DNA of 64,000 nt from Salmonella enterica subsp. enterica serovar Choleraesuis (GCA_022846635.1 AP025685.1:4030001-4094000); one strand, 5' to 3'. Numbered from the stretch's first letter, positions 46,844 to 56,190 are shown. The notes: a model not told the origin generated them from the sequence alone. Made by a program: numbers and translations.

Positions 46844-49390
46844 TCAGGAAAGAGAGTGATGTAACAGCGGCGCTGATTCATCGCCGCTGGTATCGGAATG
46901 CGTCGTCCGTACTGGTTGGGTGCGGAACGGAATAACCTGCTGGCGTCCGTCAACTGAAACAATCTGGTAGAACTGCGGCAGGTTAAAGTTAATAAAGCTG
47001 GAGCCATAGGTAAAACGGTCATGTGATGACGAGTAGAACCGGCTGACATCGCGCACCAGCTCCTCTTTGCTACCCTCACAATGGTGATAGGCTTCCACGC
47101 GGTTGCTTTCATCCAGAATATAGATGTTAAAGCCTTCATCGTGGCTCTCTTCAAAGAAGAACTGAATAATCCCCTCACTGGCAAAGCCATCCACCACAGG
47201 CGGTAGCTGCACGTGATTGGTTTCAACCTGCATCGACAGACCATGCAGTTTGTTATTGGAGATGGCACCGTAAAACTCAACGGCATTCTCCAATTTTTGA
47301 ACCGACACATTCAGGCGTTCAAAGAACAGGCCCCAGGTCTGGCCCGCTACTCGCAGGGCTTTAAAGCGCCCGCCTTCCTGACGCGTGCTCGACAAGCGAT
47401 GCTCAATACATTCAGAAACTAGCTGCTCAACGCGAGTACGGATTAAGCCACGCAGATGCTGGCTGTAGCAAAATACTTCTACGGTATCCGGCGGTGCAGC
47501 ATCCTGGTGCATTTTACCCAGGATGGTTTTCAACGCTTCAATAATGGCGTGCTCGCCGTTGAAGTGCAGCGTACGCACTTCGTTCCACGAGTTGCGATAG
47601 AGCAAATCTACGCTGCCAACCAGGCACTGCTGGGCCTCGCCAAAGCTAAAGACATCAAGCTTACGCAGGTCAAAATGCACAACCTGGTTGCGAAATGCCG
47701 CCGTTGGGTCATATTCCAGATTGACGATAAGCGCCAGATGGCGGATTTCGCACGGGCTATACAGTGCTTTAGGCGACGGAGCGGCAAGGCGCAGCGGGAA
47801 GTGGTGTGCCACATCGGACACCATTTCCTGCAGTTTCGGCAAGTCACAGATGCCATTGCCCTTAATAAACAGGTGGGTGCGAGAAGTCAGCAGGCCGTTA
47901 AAATAGGCCCAGGCCACCAGTTTATTAAGGTAACGGTTATATTCCAGCGGCTGATGGCTGACGATAGCATCCATGTTCGGCGCGCGATTATACAAATACC
48001 AGCCAGAACGGTTGGCACGGCCCGGCGGAACATAGATAAAGGTGAGATTCGTCTCTGATAAATCCGGCGATATCTGCGGATTCACCAAGGTAACTTTACC
48101 TGGCAACGCTTCGAAGGCGGCATACAGCTTGCGGGTCAGCACCCCGATATCCTGCGGGCTGGCGCTGACGCTCAGGTTGTTACGACGCGCAAAACGAATC
48201 AGGTTGCGATAGCTTTGCATCATCGCATCCAGCAGTTCGTTATGGGCACGGCGCACTTCGTCGATTTTCCAGTTAGCCCGATTATCCAGCATTGCCAGAC
48301 GGGCATCATCCCAGCCCCAGCTCTGAACCAGCTGAGAAAGAATTTCACGCCGCCAGCCTACGCAGGCGCGTTCACGGGACAATTTTTCACATACTTTGAG
48401 ATAGAAACAGCGGCGAACCAGGTCAAGACGCGCGGTATCTTCAATCGCAGTCAGGTAACGAGTTACGCGCTCCAGCATCAGGCAGTAAGGGTCGAGGCCA
48501 AAAGAAACAATCTCGCCATTGTGCAGGTGCTGTTTGATATCTTTCGCCAGCAGCTGGGTATTAGGATATTCCCAGGAATACGCTTCAAGCAGCAGCGTTT
48601 TCAATACGGCCTTATAAGGGGAGTCGATACTTTTATACAGCTGCCACAGGCTGGCACCGAAGTACTCTTCGGCAGAAAGTGAGCTAAGACCACCGAGATC
48701 CAGCCACTCATTTGGTGCCAGAACGCCCTGTGCATACAGACTCATTACGTAATCATCGTAATGATCCTCTTCGCTGCACGGCACCATATTCCACAGAATA
48801 CGTTTACCCGCCAGGCGCACGGCAGTGCGGTAAAACTCATCCAGCAGCAGAATATGTTGGGTAGTGCCGCAATCTTCACCGCCAAGGCTGCCGCTTTCGT
48901 TGTGCCGGAAGCGGTTCTCATCCATCAGGAAGAAGCTTATCTCTACGCCCAGCGATGCCGCCCAGCTTTCAAGCAGGCTGCATTTCCGCTGTAAGCGCTG
49001 GCGCTCATCGCCATCCAGCCACGACTGATGCAACACCCAGATATCAAGGTCTGACGAACAGCTCTGGCCAATAGAAGATGTGCTACCCATGGAATAAATG
49101 CCGATAATCGGCAGTTCACCAGCCGGAACCTGCTGAGGCTCCATGCCCCGGTGCTGTTCCAGCTCGTTCAGGTAGTGAGTTTGGGTTTCATCAGGCGTGT
49201 ACATGCAGATGCCGTGTGGGACGCTACCCTCGAGGTAGCCGGGCATCAGCGGGTGATGATAATGCAACAATGTCGGCAGTAGACTGTAGACCTGCTGAAA
49301 AGCGGGCCCCATGGCAGCAAGAGCGCGATCCACACGCAGTTGATTGATGGCATCCAGTCTCTGTTTCAAAGTCTCAATATAGAGGTACAA
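46844..49390 (-). CDS. cyaA: CyaA, class I adenylate cyclase
   Basis: Makes cAMP in response to the phosphotransferase system. It is 848 aa, as in E. coli, and begins with the rare TTG codon, a conserved trait that limits expression. The N-terminal catalytic half has the nucleotidyltransferase motif GSTSS (102-106) with metal-binding Asp114 and Asp116 (SSDLDIWV). The C-terminal half is the regulatory region that responds to EIIA-Glc, ending in a variable tail. Upstream are a CRP-overlapped promoter and a further consensus-like promoter. It is convergent with cyaY and divergent from hemC. Confidence 0.98.
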   Translation of the reverse strand: MYLYIETLKQRLDAINQLRVDRALAAMGPAFQQVYSLLPTLLHYHHPLMPGYLEGSVPHGICMYTPDETQTHYLNELEQHRGMEPQQVPAGELPIIGIYSMGSTSSIGQSCSSDLDIWVLHQSWLDGDERQRLQRKCSLLESWAASLGVEISFFLMDENRFRHNESGSLGGEDCGTTQHILLLDEFYRTAVRLAGKRILWNMVPCSEEDHYDDYVMSLYAQGVLAPNEWLDLGGLSSLSAEEYFGASLWQLYKSIDSPYKAVLKTLLLEAYSWEYPNTQLLAKDIKQHLHNGEIVSFGLDPYCLMLERVTRYLTAIEDTARLDLVRRCFYLKVCEKLSRERACVGWRREILSQLVQSWGWDDARLAMLDNRANWKIDEVRRAHNELLDAMMQSYRNLIRFARRNNLSVSASPQDIGVLTRKLYAAFEALPGKVTLVNPQISPDLSETNLTFIYVPPGRANRSGWYLYNRAPNMDAIVSHQPLEYNRYLNKLVAWAYFNGLLTSRTHLFIKGNGICDLPKLQEMVSDVAHHFPLRLAAPSPKALYSPCEIRHLALIVNLEYDPTAAFRNQVVHFDLRKLDVFSFGEAQQCLVGSVDLLYRNSWNEVRTLHFNGEHAIIEALKTILGKMHQDAAPPDTVEVFCYSQHLRGLIRTRVEQLVSECIEHRLSSTRQEGGRFKALRVAGQTWGLFFERLNVSVQKLENAVEFYGAISNNKLHGLSMQVETNHVQLPPVVDGFASEGIIQFFFEESHDEGFNIYILDESNRVEAYHHCEGSKEELVRDVSRFYSSSHDRFTYGSSFINFNLPQFYQIVSVDGRQQVIPFRTQPVRTTHSDTSGDESAPLLHHSLS

Positions 49391-49479
49391 GACATTTCGC
49401 CTGATAGGGTTTTAGTAAGAGCCGCCACCTAATCGTCCCGGCCCCGATAAAACTATTGAAGCAGCCAGGAAATTGATGG

Positions 49480-49518
49480 AAACGTGATCAATTTAACACC
49501 TTGTGGCTTGACCGTAAA
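49480..49518 (-). promoter_or_regulatory. cyaA P2 promoter overlapped by a CRP site
   Basis: On the minus strand TTTACG (49513-49518) and TAAATT (49490-49495) are spaced by 17 bp. A CRP site at 49480-49501 (core TGTTAAATTGATCACG, with the GATCACG arm) covers the -10. It is the same as the E. coli cyaA P2 site as I recall it, through which cAMP-CRP represses cyaA. Confidence 0.75.
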
Positions 49519-49798
49519 GAAAGATGCACTACCACAGTATAGCATCTGGCCAGCGGTACAGAGTGCTCGCTGATTAACTCCATTTGCCCTGAACCCGCTA
49601 TCCATGCGGCTGCAGGAGGCCTTCATGCCTAAATACCCGGACCCGAAGCACCCTATAAAGTTAACACAGTGTTACTTGATTGCTAATTAATTGCTAACAA
49701 CAAGCATTTAATAGCATAGCGACTCGCACGATATGTTCATTTCCGATGCTTTTTTTCACCTGAAACCGGGTTAAACGGCACCTAAATCGCTGGCAGAA

Positions 49799-49827
49799 AA
49801 ATTAGGGCGAAAGCGCGCTCTTGTCAA
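49799..49827 (-). promoter_or_regulatory. Candidate distal cyaA promoter (P1)
   Basis: On the minus strand TTGACA (49822-49827) and TAATTT (49799-49804) are spaced by exactly 17 bp. This is a good sigma70 match about 410 bp before cyaA, where E. coli has a distal start. The remaining intergenic sequence (49391-50065) should also hold the hemC promoter, which I could not pinpoint. Confidence 0.5.
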
Positions 49828-50065
49828 CGAATTCACGGGCTGGAGCGTCATTTGCCCGGATCCCGTTTCAAACGATCATTGAAAGTAAGGGATCCATTTC
49901 ATTTAAGAAAGAATATTGATCCAAAAATGGCGGATATGTTTTCAGTTCGTCAGACCCTAAATACATCCTGGCTTATGGCGGCCTAATGCCTAAAAAGCGT
50001 TAGCGCTGACACTCTTCTGCCACAATGTTAGGATGAGCCAGCATTCGACAAATACGGTAAAAAGC

Positions 50066-51007
50066 ATGACAGACAAAGAAATAAGGATTGCTACCCGCCA
50101 GAGCCCGCTGGCTTTGTGGCAGGCGGAGTATGTCAAGCAGCGCCTGGAGGAGAGTCATCCCGGTCTCACGGTAACTTTGGTTCCCATGGTGACCCGTGGC
50201 GATGTCATTCTCGACACGCCGCTTGCTAAGGTTGGCGGTAAGGGTCTGTTTGTCAAAGAGCTGGAGCTGGCGCTAATGGAAGAGCGCGCCGATATTGCCG
50301 TACATTCCATGAAAGATGTGCCGGTTGAGTTCCCCGAGGGGCTGGGCCTGGTCACAATTTGTGAGCGCGCTGACCCGCGCGATGCATTCGTTTCTAATCA
50401 TTTCGATTCGCTGGATGCGCTACCCGCAGGCAGTATCGTTGGTACCTCCAGCCTGCGTCGGCAGTGCCAGATAGCCGCTCGTCGCCCGGATCTGGTTATC
50501 CGCTCACTGCGGGGCAACGTAGGCACCCGTCTTAGCAAACTGGATAATGGCGATTATGACGCGATAATCCTGGCCGTTGCCGGGCTGGAACGTCTGGGGT
50601 TATTTGAGCGTATTCGCTACGCACTGCCTCCTGAAGTTAGCCTGCCTGCGGTAGGCCAGGGCGCAGTCGGCATAGAGTGTCGACTGAATGATGCCCGTAC
50701 CCGCGAACTACTGGCCCCATTGAACGATCCGGAAACCGCGCTACGCGTTAGCGCCGAGCGTGCCATGAACACCCGCCTGGAAGGCGGCTGTCAGGTTCCT
50801 ATTGGCAGCTATGCTGAGCTGGAAAATGGCGAAATATGGCTGCGTGCGCTGGTCGGTGAGCCTGATGGTTCGCAAATTATCTACGGCGAGCGTCGCGGCA
50901 AGCCTGAGCAGGCCGAAGCGCTAGGTATCTCGCTGGCAGAAGAGCTGCTGGATAACGGCGCGCGGAAGATCCTGACCGCTATCTATAATGGAGATGGGCC
51001 TGCATGA
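50066..51007 (+). CDS. hemC: HemC, porphobilinogen deaminase (hydroxymethylbilane synthase)
   Basis: Polymerises four porphobilinogens into hydroxymethylbilane in tetrapyrrole synthesis. It is 313 aa, as in E. coli, from the ATG before TDKEIRIATRQSPLALWQ; an ATG 11 codons upstream is less likely. Cys242 (GGCQVPIG) carries the dipyrromethane cofactor. The substrate-binding basic residues are in GTSSLRRQ and SLRGNVGTRL, and catalytic Asp is in HSMKDVP. Its stop overlaps the hemD start (ATGA). Confidence 0.98.
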   Translation: MTDKEIRIATRQSPLALWQAEYVKQRLEESHPGLTVTLVPMVTRGDVILDTPLAKVGGKGLFVKELELALMEERADIAVHSMKDVPVEFPEGLGLVTICERADPRDAFVSNHFDSLDALPAGSIVGTSSLRRQCQIAARRPDLVIRSLRGNVGTRLSKLDNGDYDAIILAVAGLERLGLFERIRYALPPEVSLPAVGQGAVGIECRLNDARTRELLAPLNDPETALRVSAERAMNTRLEGGCQVPIGSYAELENGEIWLRALVGEPDGSQIIYGERRGKPEQAEALGISLAEELLDNGARKILTAIYNGDGPA

Positions 51008-51744
51008 ATATTCTGGTGACCCGTCCGTCTCCCGCCGGGGAGCAGCTAGTCAGCCGTCTTCAGCGGCTTGGGCGGGAAGCCTGGAGTCTGCCGCTTATCG
51101 ATTTTTCCCCGGGGCGCGAACTTCCGCAGCTGGCCAACAAACTGGCCGCCTTGCGCCCGGGAGATATCGGCCTGGTATTATCTCAGCACGCCGTGGAATG
51201 GGCCGCGGCTACGCTAGGTCAGCAGGGCAACATCTGGCCATCGGAAGTTCAATGGTTTGCCATTGGCCGCACTACCGCACTGGCATTCCATCAGGCCAGT
51301 GGCCTGGCGGTGAATTATCCCCGCGATCGGGAAATTAGCGAAGTCTTGCTACAATTACCGGAATTACAAAATATTACCGGCAAACGCGCATTAATTTTGC
51401 GCGGCAACGGTGGCCGTGAACTGATTGGCGACACGCTCAGCGCTCGCGGTGCCCAGGTAGAGTTTTGTGAATGCTATCAACGAACCCCCTGCCCTTATGA
51501 CGGGCGTGAAGAGGGCTTTCGCTGGTCGCGACGCGGTATAGACACGCTGGTCGTCACCAGCGGTGAAATGCTGCAACAACTTTATGATTTGATTCCAGCG
51601 CCATGGCGCGAGGAGTGGTTATTACGCTGCAAACTTTTGGTAGTCAGCGACCGCCTCGCCCGGCAAGGAGAGGCGCTTGGCTGGCAGGATATTTTAATCG
51701 CGGATAACGCAGATAATGATGCGCTATTAAGAGCGCTACGCTAA
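51004..51744 (+). CDS. hemD: HemD, uroporphyrinogen-III synthase
   Basis: Cyclises hydroxymethylbilane with inversion of ring D. It is 246 aa, as in E. coli. This family is poorly conserved; recognisable parts are the N-terminal NILVTRPSPAGEQL, LPLIDFSP, the inter-domain FAIGRTTA, and LILRGNGGRELIGDTLSARGAQV. It overlaps hemC by 4 bp and precedes hemX by 21 bp, the standard enteric hemCDXY order, which supports the call strongly. Confidence 0.95.
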   Translation: MNILVTRPSPAGEQLVSRLQRLGREAWSLPLIDFSPGRELPQLANKLAALRPGDIGLVLSQHAVEWAAATLGQQGNIWPSEVQWFAIGRTTALAFHQASGLAVNYPRDREISEVLLQLPELQNITGKRALILRGNGGRELIGDTLSARGAQVEFCECYQRTPCPYDGREEGFRWSRRGIDTLVVTSGEMLQQLYDLIPAPWREEWLLRCKLLVVSDRLARQGEALGWQDILIADNADNDALLRALR

Positions 51745-51765
51745 TAAAACGAATAGGACGCCATA

Positions 51766-52986
51766 ATGACGGAACAACAAAAAGAGACCTCCGCTATGGT
51801 TGAGCAGTCTTCGGCTGACGTGGAAACCACCGCACAGCCCAATAAGTCTGCGAATAAAAACCTTAGCCCGAAGGCCGGAATCGCTCTGGGTGCCATCGCT
51901 ATTGTTATTGCTCTGGCGGCTGGGGGTGGTCTGTATAGCCTGAATAAACATCAGTCTACGGCTCAGTCGGCAACTTCTCAGGAACTGGCAGAGCGTCTAA
52001 GCGCCCTGCAACAGCAGCAGGATAAGCAGCAGTCTGCGCTGGAAGACACCATAAAACAGCAGGCCAGTGCCCTGGACGCTGCAAAAGCCCAGCAAGCTCA
52101 GACCGACAAAGCGCTCAGTGAGTTACAGCAGAAAGTTGCCACTATTACCGGCAGCGACTCCAATACCTGGCTGCTGTCTCAGGCCGATTTCCTGGTAAAA
52201 CAGGCGGGCCGCAAACTCTGGAGCGATAACGACGTGATGACCGCAGCGGCTCTGCTAAAAAGCGCCGATGCCAGCCTCGCGGATATGGACGATCCAAGCC
52301 TAATTAGCGCTCGTCGTACTATTTCTGAAGATATCGCAAGCCTGGCCGCCATCACTCAAATCGATTATGACGGTATCATCCTCAAAGTTAATCAGCTTAC
52401 AAATCAAGTTGATAATCTGCGCCTTGCCGACAATGACGATAACAGCACGCCAATGGATGATGATAGCCAGCAGGTTTCCGGCACCCTTAGCAACTGGCGC
52501 GCCAATCTGAGCAGCAGCTGGCATAACTTTATGGATAATTTCATCTCTATCCGCCGCCGCGACGCTTCTGATGTACCGCTACTGGCGCCAAATCAGGACG
52601 TTTATCTGCGTGAGAATATCCGTTCCCGTTTGCTGGTAGCCGCTCAGGCAGTACCGCGCCACCAGCAGGAAATCTATAAGCAGTCGCTGGAAAATGTCGC
52701 TGCCTGGGTGCGCGCTTACTACGATACTGACGATGCCTCAACCCGCGCCTTCCTTGAAAGCCTGGATAATCTGGAGCAGCAGGACATCACTATGACGCTG
52801 CCAGACTCGCTTAAAAGTCAGCCGGTGCTGGATAAACTAATGCAGACTCGGGTACGCAACATGATGACCAGCTCCCTGCCGGTCGTCACCCCAACGCCTG
52901 CCAGCCCTGCCGCCCCGGCAAATCCGGAGCCAGCCGCACCGCCTGCGGCGCCAGAAACCGCGCCTCAGGCTGCGCAAGGGGAATAA
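51766..52986 (+). CDS. hemX: HemX, membrane-anchored protein of the hem operon
   Basis: 406-aa bitopic protein (E. coli 393) of the YggT-unrelated HemX family, annotated in the past as a uroporphyrinogen-III methylase on weak grounds; the function is unclear. A cytoplasmic N-terminus is followed by one membrane helix (AGIALGAIAIVIALAAGGGLYSL, about 38-60). A Gln-rich coiled coil comes next (about 70-125), and then a conserved periplasmic domain (WLLSQADFLVKQAGRKLW onwards). The C-terminal about 35 residues are an Ala/Pro repeat. It is 3 bp before hemY. Confidence 0.93.
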   Translation: MTEQQKETSAMVEQSSADVETTAQPNKSANKNLSPKAGIALGAIAIVIALAAGGGLYSLNKHQSTAQSATSQELAERLSALQQQQDKQQSALEDTIKQQASALDAAKAQQAQTDKALSELQQKVATITGSDSNTWLLSQADFLVKQAGRKLWSDNDVMTAAALLKSADASLADMDDPSLISARRTISEDIASLAAITQIDYDGIILKVNQLTNQVDNLRLADNDDNSTPMDDDSQQVSGTLSNWRANLSSSWHNFMDNFISIRRRDASDVPLLAPNQDVYLRENIRSRLLVAAQAVPRHQQEIYKQSLENVAAWVRAYYDTDDASTRAFLESLDNLEQQDITMTLPDSLKSQPVLDKLMQTRVRNMMTSSLPVVTPTPASPAAPANPEPAAPPAAPETAPQAAQGE

Positions 52987-52989
52987 CGC

Positions 52990-54186
52990 ATGTTGAAAAT
53001 ATTCGTGTTATTCCTGCTGCTGCTGGCAGGCATCGTGCTGGGCCCAATGATAGCCGGGCAGCAGGGTTACGTGCTGATACAGACCAACAGCTACAACATT
53101 GAAACCAGCGTAACCGGTCTGGTTATCATGTTGATTCTGCTAATTATCGTACTGTTCGCCATCGAGTGGGTCATTCGCCGGGTATGTCGCACCGGCGCCC
53201 GTACCCACGGCTGGTTCACCGGCCGCAAACGCAGCCGTGCACGCAAGCAAACCAGCCAGGCGCTGCTTAAACTGGCCGAAGGTGACCATCAGCAGGTTGA
53301 AAAGCTGCTAACTAAAAATGCCGATCACGCCGATCAGCCGGTCGTTAATTATCTGCTGGCCGCTGAAGCTGCCCAACAGCGCGGTGACGAAATTCGCGCA
53401 AACCAGCACCTCCAGCGGGCCGCCGAGCTTTCCGAAAACGACCCTATTCCAGTTGAGATTACCCGCGTACGTTTGCAACTGGCGCGTAATGAAGACCATG
53501 CGGCGCGCCACGGCGTAGACCGACTGCTGGAAGTCACGCCTCGTCACCCGGAAGTGCTACGCCTGGCTGAACAGGCCTATATCCGTACCCAGGCCTGGAG
53601 CTCATTGCTGGATATTCTGCCATCGATGGAGAAAGCCGGAGTGGGCGATGAAGCGCACCGCGAAGAGCTGGAGCGTATGGCGTGGATTGGCCTGATGGAC
53701 AAAGCGATGGCCGATGGCGGCAGCGAAGGTCTAAACGCCTGGTGGCAGAGCCAGCCGCGTAAAACTCGCCATCAGCCAGCCTTGCAGGTGGCAATGGCAG
53801 AGCATCTTATTGAGTGCGACGACCATGAAACCGCGCAAAAAGTTATCCTCGACGGAGTAAAACGTCAGTATGACGAGCGCCTGGTTCTGCTTATGCCGCG
53901 TCTGAAAACCTGCAAACCAGAAGCCGTTGAGCATATGCTACGCCAGCTTATCAAAACCCATGGCGATCGCCCTTTACTGTGGAGCACCCTGGGCCAGATG
54001 CTGATGAAGCATGCCGAATGGCAGGAAGCGAGCCTTGCGTTTCGCGCCGCGTTGAAGCAGCGTCCGGACTCGTTTGATTACGCCTGGCTGGCCGACGTTC
54101 TCGACCGCCTGCACAAGCCGGAAGAAGCGGCAGCCATGCGCCGCGACGGATTATTACTGACTTTAAAAAATAATCCTGACGCCTGA
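52990..54186 (+). CDS. hemY: HemY, tetratricopeptide-repeat inner-membrane protein
   Basis: 398 aa, as in E. coli HemY, unrelated to Bacillus HemY. Two hydrophobic segments at the N-terminus (about 1-22 and 40-62) anchor it. The rest is cytoplasmic TPR-like helices (for example QALLKLAEGDHQQVEKLL, EVLRLAEQAYIRTQAW, LLWSTLGQMLMKHAEWQEA). Its role in heme synthesis is genetic and not biochemically defined. It is the last gene of hemCDXY and is followed by a terminator at once. Confidence 0.94.
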   Translation: MLKIFVLFLLLLAGIVLGPMIAGQQGYVLIQTNSYNIETSVTGLVIMLILLIIVLFAIEWVIRRVCRTGARTHGWFTGRKRSRARKQTSQALLKLAEGDHQQVEKLLTKNADHADQPVVNYLLAAEAAQQRGDEIRANQHLQRAAELSENDPIPVEITRVRLQLARNEDHAARHGVDRLLEVTPRHPEVLRLAEQAYIRTQAWSSLLDILPSMEKAGVGDEAHREELERMAWIGLMDKAMADGGSEGLNAWWQSQPRKTRHQPALQVAMAEHLIECDDHETAQKVILDGVKRQYDERLVLLMPRLKTCKPEAVEHMLRQLIKTHGDRPLLWSTLGQMLMKHAEWQEASLAFRAALKQRPDSFDYAWLADVLDRLHKPEEAAAMRRDGLLLTLKNNPDA

Positions 54187-54200
54187 TCTTAACGCGTTGA

Positions 54201-54226
54201 TAAAAGCCACCTGCGGGTGGCTTTTA
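54201..54226 (+). terminator. Terminator of the hemCDXY operon
   Basis: AAAAGCCACC / GGTGGCTTTT, a 10-bp stem with a TGCG loop and a trailing T-run, lies 15 bp after the hemY stop. Confidence 0.9.
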
Positions 54227-54490
54227 TGTTTATGAAATCTGTCGCCAGACATTTCCAGCCCTGTTGTTACCAACAATATCGTGCCGGTGGCTCTCTGCCT
54301 GCAACAATCGCCGCGCTATCAAATCCACTCTTATGACTGATTAGAAATAGCACCATAGCCGCCACACCGGGCCTTCAGCTTACACGTCTGGTTACCTCTT
54401 GAAACAAGCTGCGGAGTGTTGCAAAGGTGTAGCCACCGGGTTAGCGAAAGAAAACCTGACGTAACCCCTTGTGCGCACGGGCAATCAGGG
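54227..54490. other. Gene-free stretch between hemY terminator and selC promoter
   Basis: No convincing reading frame, tRNA or hairpin was seen on either strand. In E. coli the small RNA gene glmZ lies directly after hemY. I found no match to its sequence as I remember it, including its base-pairing region. The tract is a probable rearrangement junction. Confidence 0.5.
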
Positions 54491-54520
54491 TTGGTAATCA
54501 ATGGCAAACGTGCTTATAAT
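54491..54520 (+). promoter_or_regulatory. selC promoter
   Basis: TTGGTA (54491-54496) and a perfect TATAAT (54515-54520), with an 18-bp spacer, are followed by a GC-rich discriminator (GCCGCGG). Transcription would start near 54527, 25 bp before the tRNA. Confidence 0.8.
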
Positions 54521-54551
54521 GCCGCGGTCCTCCATGTAGCAATTGAGGACC

Positions 54552-54646
54552 GGAAGATCGTCGTCTCCGGTGAGGCGGCTGGATTTCAAATCCAGTTGGG
54601 ACCGCCAGCGGCCCCGGGCAGGTTCGACTCCTGTGATCTTCCGCCA
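54552..54646 (+). tRNA. selC: tRNA-Sec (anticodon TCA), selenocysteine tRNA
   Basis: 95 nt with encoded CCA. It has the 8-bp acceptor stem (GGAAGATC / GATCTTCC), the anticodon TCA at 54586-54588 in the loop TTTCAAA, a long variable arm and the T-loop GTTCGACTC. It differs from E. coli selC at only a few paired positions. It is charged with serine and converted by SelA for UGA decoding, for example in formate dehydrogenases. selC is a common integration site for genomic islands. Its place next to hemY differs from E. coli. Confidence 0.97.
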
Positions 54647-55047
54647 ACTTCCTTCTCTTAAACGTCAATATTGCCTTCAATTTCCTTGTGGTACATGCAG
54701 TTAGCCTAAACCCCTTTCCCTGGCTCAAAATAATTCATCACATTACTTCATTGTTCCTTTTCTGGTCATATCTCCTCTGCCTTAAAAAAACCTGCTGGCA
54801 ATCCGTCCGGTGAATAAAGAACAGATTGAATTTAGTGACCACAACGGCATGAAACAGAAGTGAGAGACCATAAGATTCAAACTTGAATGTGGCATCGCAT
54901 GCCAGGTGGGATAAGAGGAATTACAGACTGGAAAATCTAAAAATGGCTGTCTTAAATCACCCTCTTTGATAATAGCTACAACAATATGCCTGCCAGGCGG
55001 ATTCAATAGCTCCGCCTGACAAGCGCTGCTTTGCATCAACTCGAAAG
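54647..55047. other. Gene-free stretch after selC
   Basis: About 400 bp with no supported gene. It starts A/T-rich, immediately downstream of the tRNA. A plus-strand frame ending at 54863 (LLAIRPVNKEQIEFSDHNGMKQK) is closed by stops and has no start. It could be the remnant of an inserted gene, but I recognise no family. No second copy of the selC 3' end was seen in the window. Confidence 0.4.
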
Positions 55048-56025
55048 TTAAACGCTTAGCTCATTGACCACATCGGCCACGCTTTTAACTTTATGGATGC
55101 TGCCAATACCCGTACCCAACGAGATATATCCCTCATCGCTGTTGCCTTCGAGCATACCGATACGTAAACCGCGCAGCCCACCCATCGCCTGGCCAATCTC
55201 TTCTTTGCTGGCTCCGGCTTTATCCATCGCCACCAGCCTGTCGGCAAATTTTCCAGGCAGTGCGCGATAATAGTCTGGCAGGGTGCGGAACAGCTGCATG
55301 TCCAGCCCATCAGCGGCAATAATTTTGTCTTTCACCGATTGTGGTACACGGCTTTCCATCGTGCTGATAAAGACTGAACCCGCAAATACGCCCTCGGCAC
55401 CCAAGGCATGAGCAGCCCTGGCAGTGCGGCTGTCGGTGATGCCACCTGCGGCCAGCACCGGTACATTTTTAACCGCATCGGCAATCATCGGCACAATACT
55501 GAACGTCCCCACTGTCACTGCGGGCAAGGTCCCGCCTTCATCAAAGCCGGTAGCGACGATAACATCTGCTCCCGCTGACTCGGCTAAACGTGTATTTGCC
55601 GGAGTCGGATTAATATCCCGATAGATAATTTTAATCCCTGCCTGCTTAAGGTCATCAAATAAAGCCGGGATAATCGCTCCCTCTCCGTAGCCGGTGTAAA
55701 CCACGGCATGCACCCCTTCCTCTTTAATAACTTTCAGGATTGGCGGGGTCCAGACATCATTTTCTGGCGTCGGTATCAGATTTACGCCAAAAGGTTTTTC
55801 GGTCAGTGCTTTGGTTTTACGGATCTCTGCGCGCAGTTTTTCAGCCGTCTCTTCCGGCGTAGTGGCTGCAGTTTCAGCCGTTAATCCGGCGTTAGGGCCT
55901 AATATCCCCATGCCCCCGGCATTACTGACGGCCGCAACTAAGCGCGCATCGGTTAACCATGACAGCGGACCCTGAATAACCGGTTTTTCAATACCAAGAA
56001 TTTCTGAAACAGATTTACGTTGCAT
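55048..56025 (-). CDS. Nitronate-monooxygenase/enoyl-reductase-II-like flavoprotein
   Basis: 325-aa FMN TIM-barrel protein of the nitronate monooxygenase / FabK / IMP-dehydrogenase-like group. The N-terminal KPVIQGPLSWLTDARL and SNAGGMGILGP (about 14-43), the central ATGFDEGGTLPAVTVGT (about 158-174), and the phosphate-binding LAAGGITD (191-198) and GVFAGSVFI (212-220) appear in family order. At the GGH position usual for the catalytic histidine there is Thr166, so nitronate oxidation is uncertain. The ATG before QRKSVSEILG has AGGATA at suitable spacing; an earlier ATG does not. It is divergent from a LysR gene, with a TATTAC-N7-GTAATA palindrome between them. The substrate is not known. Confidence 0.8.
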   Translation of the reverse strand: MQRKSVSEILGIEKPVIQGPLSWLTDARLVAAVSNAGGMGILGPNAGLTAETAATTPEETAEKLRAEIRKTKALTEKPFGVNLIPTPENDVWTPPILKVIKEEGVHAVVYTGYGEGAIIPALFDDLKQAGIKIIYRDINPTPANTRLAESAGADVIVATGFDEGGTLPAVTVGTFSIVPMIADAVKNVPVLAAGGITDSRTARAAHALGAEGVFAGSVFISTMESRVPQSVKDKIIAADGLDMQLFRTLPDYYRALPGKFADRLVAMDKAGASKEEIGQAMGGLRGLRIGMLEGNSDEGYISLGTGIGSIHKVKSVADVVNELSV

Positions 56026-56190
56026 AACTACATATCCTGAATAACATTTCATTCGGCCATATATGGCCTAACATATTGTTTTATAAAGGATGGCTTACTG
56101 GAAAACACCGCTCGGCCAACCTCATATTTTCGAATGGCTGTAGTTTAGGCGCGGAGATTGTCAGGAAAAATAGCTAATAACCTCCATCAC

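Noticed and set aside
47456..48682. Long plus-strand frames opposite cyaA
   Set aside because: Antisense shadows of cyaA, which has full-length conserved sequence on the other strand.
54552..54646. selC as attL of a prophage or island
   Set aside because: No duplicated selC 3' end and no integrase gene were seen in the window; only suggestive because selC is a known hot spot.
54782..55039. Minus-strand 85-codon frame after selC
   Set aside because: No recognisable family, no good SD, and odd composition rich in Ser, Leu, Pro and Cys; more likely chance coding in non-coding DNA.
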